From NCBI RefSeq assembly GCF_039555335.1, contig NC_092646.1, positions 32,928,880 through 32,992,879 of the forward strand: 64,000 nt of DNA, in the 5' to 3' direction. The notes under the pieces were generated by a model. That model did not search any database. It was not told the origin of the DNA and saw only the letters and a program-made list of their open reading frames with translations. The DNA is from Amphiura filiformis. Its lineage: Eukaryota > Echinodermata > Ophiuroidea > Amphilepidida > Amphiuridae. Shown here one piece after another: positions 1 to 10,769 of this stretch. How positions within the stretch are numbered: position 1 is the first letter of the stretch; the number at the start of each line of letters is the position of its first letter. The translations under genes were made by a program, and so were the position numbers.

Positions 1-387
1 TGCATCTTGCCTCGTAACACGATCGTGTTTCTGACGTACATAATTGGACATATTATTTTAATATTGTGAAGCAAGACCATTTAGACATTTATAAATCATG
101 ACAGCTTTGAAATAATCATTTCGATCTGATAGCCGTGACCAGCTTAGCTCTTGAAACATATAATCAGACGGAGTTTAGTAGTTAAGGTGGTTATGGAGGC
201 ATTATAAAAGTGCTCTAAGCATGTTTTAAACAGATTAAGTGAGTAGAGCAAAGTACACTGATCAATATGCATTTTGTTTGGAGTAAATCGGACATACGGT
301 TTTCAAAATATATCAATTTATATTTTCTTTGTATCTTATTGTTTTATCTATAATCAATCAAGTTAATGAGCTAAAATGACTGGAGAA

Positions 388-740
388 GCTCATTAACATA
401 TAATTTTACCAATATTTTGCTAAAATCCATGCATAAATGTTCAGGGTACTTTTATTTTGCATATTTTGCCCTGAAACTTGGTCAAAGTGTTTCTAATATG
501 TGCTAATGTATTATATAGTGAAGCCGCCCTAATTTGCATAATTAATTAGCATTTATGCAAATTAGCTCATTAATTATGCAAATATGCAAATTAGAGGGCG
601 GCTTCACAATATAATACATTAGAACATATTAGAAACACTTTGACCAAGTTTCAGGGCAAAAATATGCAAAATAAAAGTACCCTGAACATTTATGCATGGA
701 TTTTTAGCAAAATATTGGCAAAAATTACATATTAATGAGC
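388..740. mobile_element. Foldback/MITE with ~170-bp inverted arms
   Basis: GCTCATTAA at 388 and TTAATGAGC at 732-740 are the ends of two nearly perfect inverted arms meeting at a TTAATTATGCAAAT-rich centre (about 540-580). There is no coding capacity. It abuts a second foldback at 767-1268. Confidence 0.8.
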
Positions 741-766
741 CTTTCCATTCCTTTATCTCATAAACT

Positions 767-1268
767 AGCTATATCAATGAAATTTTGTCATTGCAATCAC
801 TGGACCTTATGTACACTATGGTTCAAAAAGTATGTTTACTTTTTTTACAGGTGGCGCTAGATGCCAATAACCTGCTGCCCCAGTTACTGCACATAAACTG
901 CAAGATTGAGAAAATTGAAGCAAGCAGCGTTATTAAGATTCTGCATTTGCAGGGTTGCAGTGCCTAGAAAGTCGATGATGAAATGAAAGTTATCTTCGGT
1001 GGTGATTGTGATTTATCACTGTCGCTTTTTGGACAAGGAATTTTTATTTCATCACAGATTTTCTGGGCACTGTAACCCTTAAAATGGAACTTAATCATGC
1101 TACATGCCTCAATTTTCTCCATTTTGCTGGTTATGCGGTTACATAGGCAGGTACTGACATCTAGCGCCTGAAAAAAAAAGTAAACATACCTATGAGACCA
1201 TTAATTTTTTGCACCATAGTGTACATCAGGACCAGTGATTACACTGACAACATTTCATTGATATAGCT
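767..1268. mobile_element. Foldback/MITE, ~500 bp, 5' of the array
   Basis: AGCTATATCAATGAAAT at 767 is repeated in inverse at 1268, and the arms remain similar inward for about 200 bp (CACTGG.CCT.ATGTACACTATGG, then GGCGCTAGATG). The arms are imperfect, implying an older insertion than its neighbour. The reading frame at 785-967 belongs to this element and is not a gene. Confidence 0.75.
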
Positions 1269-1369
1269 CTTTCACTTCTGGGCAATTTCAAAAACTTTTT
1301 GATACCCCCTCGTACGTTTACATAAAATAAAGCCGCAACAAGTAGCTCAAATAAGCGTTGGATTATTAC

Positions 1370-1640
1370 GTTTTATGTCCACTTATACTAGGCTGTGCAA
1401 TAATTATTTATCGGGATAATTAATTGTCTGCAAACACTTGCTTTCAGAACTAAGTGAAAATTAAAAAAAAATATTGACGGTTGCATACCTTCATTCTTTT
1501 GAAACCCGATACCCAAGAATCAACTAGATGGTCGCCAATTATAGATAAACAAATTTGGTATTTTCTTATTTTTCACTTTTTTTTTATTTAAGTGTCCTTC
1601 ATACCAGTTGTGAAGTGTCTACCACATTTATCGTAAATAA
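1370..1640. repeat. Paralogous 3' flank shared by genes A, B and C (A copy)
   Basis: This block (GGCTGTGCAATAATTATTT, then TTGAA.CCCGA and AATCAACTAGATGG) is similar to 9530-9890 and 24280-24660, which lie at the same place downstream of genes B and C. It shows that the duplicated unit extends at least 1 kb past the stop codon. The flanks, unlike the coding exons, carry many indels. Confidence 0.7.
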
Positions 1641-1942
1641 CAATGTTTTAGTGGAAACGTTCCCACACTGTCCCCCGAGAATTGACAAGGACTGATTTTC
1701 TGATTTTGGTATGACTCCCCCCTCATATCTTGTAAGTGACAAATATCTACTTTAATAGTCTATACACAGAGTACTACAGAAAGCGTACCACCAGTCAAAG
1801 TTTCCGCATCACCCGATAATGAGGGCCGATTGTTCCATGAAATGCGACAGGCGAGACTGCTACGCAATTACCGTATATGATACTCTCAGTATATCCCCCA
1901 AGTGGTTAGGTTTTAGGCTTTATGACCAAAATGATCAAAATA

Positions 1943-2525
1943 TATCGTCACTGGGCGGGAAACACCTCGTATGTACTTTTGGCCCTTGAACATGGATAAA
2001 GCCTTGTAGGTGTAGACTTTATATCGAAGAGTTTGCTTTATCCATGTTCAAGGGCCAAAGTACATGCAGGTAAAAAAATCATATTTACTTTTGGCCCTTG
2101 AACATGGATAAAGCCTTGTAGGTGCAGACTCTATATTGAATAGGGAGCACGGTGGCCTAGCGGAACGGGCACTGACTCATGATCGAAAGGTTGCGGGTTC
2201 GAGCCCCGGCGACGTCATCGTGTTGTGCCCTTGAGTAAGGCACTTTATCTCGATTACTCCTCACCACCCAGGTGTTTAAATGGGTACCGGCATTCTTAAA
2301 TGCTGGGAAGGTAACAGACTCGCTGTAGAGGAGGTGTAGCGATCCCCCTATAGCAACATTACATAGAGGAGTCTGGCCCAATCGCCAATGAAAGAGAGAT
2401 GGGCACTCCGTTCACTGTTTATACAGGATCGTCTCCTTTACTTTACTTACTATATTGAATGGTTTGCTTCATCCATGTTCAAGGGCCAAAAGTACATACG
2501 AGGTTTTCCCGCCCAGTGACGATAT
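1943..2525. mobile_element. Compound foldback element interrupted by a SINE, next to the gene A stop codon
   Basis: The outer ends are ATATCGTCACTGGGCGGGAA and its inverse (TTCCCGCCCAGTGACGATAT). Inside, the word ACTTTTGGCCCTTGAACATGG occurs in direct and inverted copies (1976, 2085 and inverse at about 2041 and 2473). A SINE at 2142-2449 splits it. Its edge lies about 20 bp from the gene A stop codon, so the transcript's 3' end may fall within it. Confidence 0.8.
2142..2449 (+). mobile_element. tRNA-derived SINE, 308 bp
   Basis: It has a polymerase III A box (TGGCCTAGCGG) and B box (GGTTCGAGCCC), then a conserved tail region with GCCCTTGAGTAAGGCACTT. It is flanked by an 11-bp target duplication, CTATATTGAAT, at 2131-2141 and 2450-2460. 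Two older antisense copies occur at 16633-16800 and 30075-30320. Confidence 0.9.
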
Positions 2526-2544
2526 GTGACTCCTCCTTAGTCAG

Positions 2545-5500
2545 CTACATCCCAAAACATACATCCGATGGATCATCTCCACGTTGATCACCTGAAGATA
2601 GAAAAATAACAACCAGTCAAAATTTAACATCTGCGGCCACATGTGTAAAATTTTGCTTTCTCATCTTCTTCCTTTCTCGTTTCCCCCATCTTCTCTCCCC
2701 TCCTCTCTTTCTTTATCTTCCATCTTCACCATTTCAAATAAAGATTGGAAAAGTTCGGAAAACCAGGTGCAATGAGCGGTATTTATTCAGTAAACTTGGG
2801 GGTCAAAATGGCGGACAAGAATTGTCATTTTTCACGGTACCCTTTAAAACGAAAATACAGGTTAGCTATCAGAGGCGCGGCTGTGAGACAAATTGTTGGT
2901 TGAATTTTCACTAGAACTGAATGTGTGACTATAGTTACCAAATATACTTCTAGTGAAAAGTTATGTTACCAACAGCAACTTCATTAAACCACGCGTAAAG
3001 GTTTGTGCAAATTACGCAACAATGGGAGGGGATTTTGAAACACGGGCCAACCGTACCCTTAGGTTTAATTCCGGGAGAGATGATACATGCAACTTACCAT
3101 GTGCGTCTTTGAGATCGTTGCAGATCTGTCTGTAAGTTGAACTCTGTATAAGGCTATCTTGTGCTGGGTTCCACCAGTCAGGCAGTTCATTGTCCAGCCT
3201 CGTCATTATGCCCACGCCACCATTAGGTAAAATGCACGAAAATGGATTGTCTGACAATTTCGTAATAGCATCTGCTATATCCGGGGCTACATCGACGCGA
3301 AATGACGTGAAACCAGCATCTACCTAGATATTAAGAAAATTTAATAATCCACAAGTTACTGATCTATAAGAGTATGCCTAACACTGGTTTGATACTTTCA
3401 TGCCGCTTGGCGCTTTGCCGCTTTGAAGATGATTCTGCTTCACTGCGCAGTCGCACCAGAAACGCTAGCGGTGACCAGCGGCAACCCGATATATCGATCA
3501 CTCCACTCGCTTTCCTCAAGCGGCAGCATCGCTGGGAGAATTCAAGTCAACTCCGATCGGTGCCGCTCTGACGTATGAGAACAAAATACGATTTTCGAGC
3601 GGTGCAGAGCGGCAACAGTGGCTTTCAAAGTCATGCCGCTGCCGCTCAGCAAGCGACATGATGAACAGCTGATGAAGCGTCACGCCGCTCAGAGGCAAGC
3701 GGCAGAAAGTATGAAACCAGCATAAGCTAATCCTACTGAGCTAATCCAACGAGGCCTCAGTCAATGTCGCTGAACTCTGTGGCCAGTAGGCCTACCACAA
3801 AAGCGGCACAAACCCTTTAACAACAACTCAGAGACTTGCAGCGAAGAAGCGCACATCCTACTATAAACCTTTGCAGCAAGTATCAGCTTTCCGAGTTTTG
3901 TACACCGGGAAATTAGAAGCTTATTCTTGATTACGAGAATAAACAAAGAAACTACGTAGGCTCAAACTCGTACCGTTTTCGCAGCGTAAAGCACCAGAAT
4001 ACACGATGTATCAAAATGATTGAGAAGACTACCACATCAAAATGCAGCTAGCTCCATCTCATTTGTAGAGTCCTAAAATGGTACTTTGTGGTCATTTCTA
4101 GAATCCAATGTTACATTTCGTAGAGCAGACCTTTCAATCAATAACAAAACTGATGGGTACTGATGAGTTTATTTGATAATAGTGAAAGAGAGCTTTAACT
4201 TGATAAAAACTTAAAGAAACTACTTTTTACTCTGGGTAGTGGGATGCGCAATAACTAACTCTCCCAGAATTACACATTCCGGGAATTGAACCCGGGACCT
4301 CCCATTTATTGAGCGGACACTCTTCATACCACTGAGCTATTACCAACATTAACTTTTGCATGGGCTTAATATATAATGCGACTTTTAACGTACTCGATCA
4401 GTACTGTTGGACAGTTGTCTTCGTATGCGCCATGTCATTTATACATAGACTTTCACGTGTATCAAATGCTTTACATTTATTTTGTTGTCGTTAGAATATT
4501 GTGAGACAGAGCCCGTTTCGCCGCGCCACCGTGCCCCCAATTGAAAACCCCCTGATGAAGAACTTATCAAATTTTTTCGAAAGGCCCAGAAAGGCTCCCA
4601 ACATGCCCTATCATTATAATCATGCTATTAAGAAATATGCGACCACTATTAACCAATCCGGCCGTTCTGAGGGGGTAATATTCCAGACCTGGCCTTGAGA
4701 ATTATGACCCGTTCGGGAAAAACATGATCTAGTAGAAATCTATTTAACTTCAAATCTACCTGTCCACTGACGATAGCGTCCATCAAATCTTGTGGTCCGG
4801 CAAAATGTTGAATTTGGCTCGCAGGCAGATTGTTACCCTGTGCAAATAAGACAGACAATAAAAATCTCGCTGATCGATGTAAACAATATTCTAACATTGT
4901 TCTACCGTTGTGGAAGACAATTTGGTGATCCTTCATGTAATTAGGAGTTACTACAATCTGAGATGCAGCATCTCCGATCAATAGAGAGATTGCGATTTCC
5001 AAACGTACGTATCGAATGCCCGTGCAATCTATTCAAAATGCCATCACAGGAGAGTGATTTTGAATGGATTGCACAGGCATTCGATACGTACGTTTGGAAA
5101 TCGCAATCTCTCTATTACCTTTCTTAAAATGTGCGCAGCACAATTAATTCTTGTAAAACACACGGTAAAATCAGAACTTGCTTTTCAATACTGTTTCGTC
5201 TCAACTTGAGAGTAACGCCATGTTGGATTACGGAGTGACAGATTCGAATTAGTACGTCGCCATTGTGCGTCATTGTGAAATAAATAGTGCTTGTACGGCA
5301 CGTTTAGGGTGTAAAATTTTGACAGCCAAATGCCACAGGTGCAAAACACAGGAAAAACCTCATTAGAAGTCAAGTTATGAAGTGAAAATGACGCTTTGTT
5401 CAAGGCGGAGGCAACGTGACTCACCGTTACACCTTGTTGGCGTTTTAGACAGAACTCGTCGCTGACGTATCCATCAATGAAACCTATGATTTGACCGGTC

Positions 5501-8500
5501 AAATCCGTTGGGTCAACTCTTCTAGGATTGTTGCGCTTCACTAAAAGATATGTACTGAAGAGCTTCGAAAATGGTTTGGAGAATTTGAACGTGCGTGACC
5601 TGTCGTAGCTTTGTGCCCATCCTATAACAAAAGAATAGTTTGCACTATTTGTAATGTAAAGTTACCAGGGCATGTTGAAGATAAGGGCAATGATCCTTTG
5701 ATTCTATTGACCTTAGAATGTTTTTAAAGCTGCATTAATAAGACATAAGTCTTTTCTGTAAAAAGGTTTAAAACTATGTTTATTATTATGTTCCTGTTCG
5801 GAACGCTGGTTTAACTTTGTTTATGTTGACACACTCGATTGCATCCAAAGACGATATATGAAAATAGTTCTTTAAGACTGATAATTCGGCCGATAGAGAT
5901 TTTTTTTATTTGTTCACTGTCACTTACCTACGCAGCCATCGTACCATCCACCCAGTAACCCCACGCCTCCTCTTGTTACCTCTCCAGCCTGCGAATCCCA
6001 ACAGCGGTTGTATAAATCCCATATCAGGTGGCAATTCTTGTTCGCTCGCTTACAAACTATGAAATGTAACGATAAAATTAGTATAAAATTGTGCAGCCTT
6101 TTCACATTTGATTCATTACCATGGACATACTCGCTCCTAAAGTTGGGTAAAATGAATTTGCAGTTTTTTCAATTCGGGTTGATCCCATGGGAACTTGCAC
6201 ACATGTGCCCTCTACGAAGCAGGTTATATAGTTATACAGTTAATGCAAAGGAAGCAACACTATCATGATTCGTTTGACAAATATGTCGTAATTGGAACCA
6301 GCAGCCAATAGCTGCACCTTTTAGCTAGGATTAAGAGTTTATCCGTTTTCTTAGCCAATATTAACAAATGTGATTTTAAATCAGAGCTAAAAAGTACTCG
6401 GTGTTTACGACATACAGGGGTGAACATAACTGGTACCTTAATTCTTTTGAGCACTGTATATTGAGGTGAGTATAAATCACCACACGTACACTATTCGCTC
6501 CCTTTTATTTTTCTTTACTGCGACATTGTTCATCTTTCTTCCCAGGATAAATACGCTGGCGAAGTTACGTAATAATCGGATTAACTACCATAGCAATAGG
6601 TGAAAACATTTTTTGAATATACCGCGCTGCACTGATACGTTCACGCGGTACTTTTTCATTGAACCATATCATGCTGATTACTTGCACCTGTAAGATTAGT
6701 ATCTTTAAAAAGACCAGTATTGTATTCAATCTATGATTGCAGACATAAACAGGTGATGAGTGTAATCTGCTTGTAGTGCAGCGCGATATGTTCTAAATTG
6801 TTTTCACCTATTGCTATGGTAATTAATCCGATTAATTACGTAACTTCGCCAGCGTATAGGCTCACTACTGTACTTACCTTCAAATGCTATGTCTACTTGG
6901 AATCCTTTGACCTGTCCTGTTAAATCATCGCTGAAATTACATAATCAGGAAAGTCTTTGTCACTTTGTCTTTGTGTGAATAAAGCGCTATCCATGTACGT
7001 GCCAATAGGTACCGATGGTTCCTTCTATCGTACCCTGAACATTTGGTACTTTCCTTTTTATTCAATTGAAAAACGATATCACCATGCAAATGTTAATTAG
7101 GGACTATTATGCTTGATACAATTTAAAACACCAGGGTATGATAGAAAGAGTCATCGGTACCTAACCGGGCACCGATAGTGCCATAGGACCAAATAAGACG
7201 TGATGCCTAACGGTCTGTGCACTATTTATGTGCGTCAAGGAAGAGTAAAATTTCCTGCGGAATGAGTACTGTTAAATGTCAAAAATGTCAATTTTTAGTA
7301 ATTTGCCAAAATAATTGTATCTGTTATATCGCGAATTTCAAAATTCGCGGTATTCAGACGGACATTCCTCGTATTCAGATTTAGTGTGTCTGGTGTGCTC
7401 TCAGATCCCATAAAAATACTGTGCAAAGGCGGGTGATCGAACCCTAAAACAGTCTTGCCCGACGCGAAAAAGTTGTCATATAGGAAAGAGATAAAGTCGT
7501 ATATAAATTGCAGATTGATAGTATACAAATATTAACTGTCTATGAGTGTGATGGTCAAAATATAATCACGAGGTGAAAGATGGATTGTTCCATTCCACGA
7601 GCCGGAACGGCTAGTGGAATGGAACAATACATCTTTCACCGAATGATTATATTCGACCATTACACGAATTTAAGACAGTTAATATTTGTTTTATATCACT
7701 CATACATAAATTCTATTACTAAAATACTATTTAAGGTAGGAAATACATTTTTTCATCAACGTAACACCATCAACATCCCACCTCCTCTAACCAGTTCACA
7801 TAATTTATGTTTTGTTTTATTTGATTCTGTATTGATTATATGTATTTTCTAGTAATGTTTCTGATTTTAATGTAAGGGCAATCCTTCAATTTATTGTGTA
7901 ATCAATATTGGATCTGCCTGGCCTTGTGCCAAATGTTATAAAAAAATTAAATAAATAAATGGCAATCAACCAATGAACTGTCTAGAATTTATGTATGAGT
8001 GATATAATTACATGTATGCTTCGTTGTTGGCCATGTGACCAATAGCCAAGTTCCATATTTTAGTGTCAACCGCTCCAGTACCTAAAATTAAAATTTAAAA
8101 AAAAGAGGGAAAGTATAACATTATACAAAAACAGATTAAAGGCTTTCTACACACACATACCCACCCAGCCTATCCCACCCATGCATGTTCACCGACATAA
8201 ACGCTTTAAAATCAATCAATCTCAACGACACGAAAACACAAAATAAAACTCCGATATCTGTCACCATTAAAAATACAAATTGCATGGAATAACAAGTATC
8301 GAAAAGGCTGATATTTAAGCGTAGTTTTAATATGAATTGTGTCAAATAATTACAACTTTGAATCAGCGTTTTTGTTTGCACTTCTTTTGGGAGAGAAGGC
8401 TGTATACTGCAACTTATTGATCCCTACGTGCCTCTGGCTCTGACAACCTGCAATAACTGTGGTCACCTTCATGCAATTCACTTTTTCTGTAAATCCCATA

Positions 8501-8943
8501 AGCCTTTGCGAGTACACCTGAGAACTCGTCATGTGACGTCACGCCAATGCATTTATCGAACATCGTTACTTAACATTGCAAGTCGGCGTGGACGTCAGGT
8601 GTACTCACAAAGGCTTATGGGATTTACCGAAAAGGTGAATAACAAATTTGAAGTGAAAATGAAACTCTATTAAAGGCAGAGGTAACGTAGGTAATATGCT
8701 AACTTATGCTAATTTATACTAATTTATACTAATATCTATGTAGGCCTGCTATCTCTCACCTGTCATGCCACCGCTTGTCCCACCTGTCACGCAAGTATTC
8801 CCACTTTGACTTGAAAACACAACCAACGATATGATAAGAGCTACAATCGCAGCTAGACCAGTCACCATCATTCGAACGAGGTACAACTTATTATTTACAG
8901 AAGTGTTGGCCTGAGCCATATTCATTTGTAGTTCTTCTCTCAT
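2545..8943 (-). CDS. Gene A: membrane-anchored family-3 solute-binding-protein-like protein, paralogue 1
   Basis: Eight exons read on the minus strand: 8943-8760, 8081-8012, 6930-6878, 6056-5928, 5621-5425, 4837-4760, 3323-3098, 2591-2545 (stop TAG 2547-2545). Every junction has GT..AG and the frame closes without a stop, giving 327 residues. Order: short head, one hydrophobic helix (core VTGLAAIVALIISLVVF), then an extracellular domain with the marks of bacterial family-3 solute-binding proteins: DDLTGQVKGF.VDIAFE, LLGGWYDGCVGWAQSYDR, FSKPF, VDAGF, and a C-terminal lobe with PDWWNPAQDSL. The Arg of SYDR and the Asp of VDAGF align by motif with the residues that hold the amino-acid ligand in that family. 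Unlike B and C, the ATG of MSNAAEQ is GTG here and no in-frame ATG exists back to the stop at 9210-9208, so I start at the next ATG (8943); an unseen upstream exon or non-AUG start is possible. Exon 7 is four codons longer than in B and C. The product is likely a surface binder of a small ligand; the ligand is unknown. Confidence 0.72.
3382..3722. mobile_element. MITE in intron-side flank of gene A exon 7
   Basis: Inverted ends CTGGTTTGATACTTTC and GAAAGTATGAAACCAG enclose sequence rich in GCCGCT. Genes B and C lack it at the matching place (TGCATAAGCTAA, TGGTCTAAGCTAA), so it entered after A split off. A partial relative is at about 61530-61746. Confidence 0.75.
4275..4350 (-). repeat. tRNA-like sequence (SINE head or tRNA pseudogene)
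   Basis: On the minus strand it has TAGCTCAGTGG (A box) and GGTTCAATTCC (B box) with a closed T arm (CCCGG/CCGGG). The acceptor strands (GTTGGTA and ATGTGTA) do not pair and the anticodon arm is poor, so it is not called as a working tRNA gene. Confidence 0.7.
4980..5116. mobile_element. Hairpin MITE in gene A intron
   Basis: Arms of about 60 bp starting AATAGAGAGATTGCGATTTC are almost perfect inverses around a short loop. The element is absent at the equivalent place in B and C. Confidence 0.85.
6551..6857. mobile_element. MITE with ~75-bp inverted ends, gene A intron 3
   Basis: ATACGCTGGCGAAGTTACGT at the left is answered by ACGTAACTTCGCCAGCGTAT at the right, and similarity continues through CCATAGCAATAGGTGAAAAC. 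The core carries AT-rich sequence and no frame. Specific to copy A. Confidence 0.85.
7525..7689. mobile_element. Hairpin MITE, gene A intron 2
   Basis: Arms ACAAATATTAACTGTCTATG... and ...AGACAGTTAATATTTGT meet at CCACGAGCCGGAACGG. About 75 bp per arm, moderately diverged. Confidence 0.75.
8478..8640. mobile_element. Hairpin MITE, gene A intron 1
   Basis: CTGTAAATCCCATAAGCCTT and its inverse AAGGCTTATGGGATTTAC bound a 160-bp element containing two TGACGTCA-like words. Reading frames seen here on both strands are by-products of the palindrome. Confidence 0.8.
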
Positions 8944-9892
8944 CCTGAAGTATTCTTCGTTGGGTTCTTCTTTTTGCTGTTCTGCTGCGTTTGACACCTT
9001 TTGTAAAGTGTGCCGGGACTTCGATGGGGTTTGTTGTAGTGCGCATATAACCACTAAACTCAGCAACACTACGGCCGTACGATAAAAGTTCAATATCAAG
9101 GATTTTGGAAAAAATAGGAAATGATTTGACCATTGGTTCAGTACAAGGTCAACTTGGGCTTTCCTGTGGATACATTTTGTTTTGGTAATATAGGATCTAT
9201 ACTGCCGTTATTTTGTGATAAAAGGAAGCATAATTTTCTAATAGTGTATATATTATACATATATTCTTTCGTCACTTCAAAAATGTGAGAAAGTTGATGA
9301 ACTGCTACTTCCTGTGTCAAAAAATCCATCAAAACATCCAACAGGGAAAAAACTGGCAACACCAGTCAATCACCAAGAAATCAAAAGGGTTAGTTATCGA
9401 AACGTACACAGTAAGTGTAATTTATTGGATCAGAAATAAGAACATTTTGATTGAATAAAATGTATAAGAATAAGATTGTATGCAACATTAGAACCACGGT
9501 ATACATTAGGTAAGCATATCACGTTTTATGTGCCCCTCGGGCAGGGTTGTGAAATAATTATTTGTCGGGATGGGTTTACAAAATGGTCTGCAAAAAATAC
9601 AATTTTACCCCTTAACACATGCCAGATTTAGCTGTGAGGGACACTTGCTTTGAGAACTAAGTAAAAAGTAAAGAAAATGCATATTTACGGTTGCGTACCT
9701 TCGCTCTTTTGAATCCCGACAAAAAAGAATCAACTAGACATGCTAGATGGCCGCCAATTTTAGATGCAAATTTGGTATTTTGTTATATTTCCCTTTTTTA
9801 AACCAAATGTCCCTCACACACAAGGTATGAAGTGTTTATTATAAATTTATTGTATATTTATTTTAATATTCTCCACACCAAGGAGAGTGCAA

Positions 9893-10423
9893 CCCAGCAA
9901 ACACAAAATCGTTTTAAAACGTTTTAAATAAGTTATATTTTGGCTTTTGGTTTAGGTAAAAACGTTTTGTTTTTAAAATGTTTTCTTCAAAAAGTTTTAA
10001 TAACATTTAAATGTCGGGTTATATAAAGGTCATAAAAACGTATTTAAAACGGTATTGCAAATATTTTGGGCAAATATTTTTCGCAAAATATTTTTTCAAC
10101 CCAAAAATAACATTCTGTTTAGAATGTTTTGTATCAGGTTTTCAAAAATGTTTTTGGAATGTTATGAAAACGTTTTATACCCTTAATATACCCTTATATA
10201 ACCCGACATTTAAACGTTTTCTGACAACATATTATAACCTTTTGCGAATGATGTAAAACATTGTTTGTTTGCTGGGCAGTAGATTATCAAAAAATGTTTT
10301 TTAATGTTATGAAAACGTTTTATACCCTTAATATACCCTTATATAACCCGACATTTAAACGTTTTCTGACAACATAGTATAACCTTTTGCGAATGATGTC
10401 GAAAACGTTTCGTGTTTGCTGGG
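9893..10423. mobile_element. CAGCAAACAC-type MITE 3' of gene B
   Basis: Ends CCCAGCAAACACAAAATCGTTTT and AAAACGTTT.GTGTTTGCTGGG; the inside repeats AAACGTTTT and AACCCGACATTTAAA, and a second GTTTGCTGGG lies at about 10267, so it is a compound or duplicated copy. The matching site downstream of gene C (TTGCAAACAACC, about 24670) is empty, which implies a 2-bp target duplication (AA). Confidence 0.85.
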
Positions 10424-10769
10424 AAACAACCTTTTCCATGTACGTATCAATTTTATCGTACATAGAGGCATTGTCTTTAATAGGCGGTTACACAACAAAC
10501 TCCTCGGAATTAAAACAAAAACAAAACAACCTCATCATATTGAATTGAATATCGTAGTATCAATCATCGATTGTAAAACCAAATTGTGTTTTAAGCTATG
10601 TAGTAAACATGAAACATGACCAAAGTCTAATAATTCCTCCTTATAATTGAAGACCGAGTTAAAAAGACTAGTTTACGTATGACGTCCTGTCAACCAGACC
10701 AAAAATGCCGTACTTCACTGGTCAGCAACCAATCACGACGCGCCTTTTTTCCATGACGTCAGGCGCAAA

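Noticed and set aside
4275-4350. Functional tRNA gene
   Set aside because: The acceptor stem does not pair and the anticodon arm is poor; a tRNA-derived repeat fits better.
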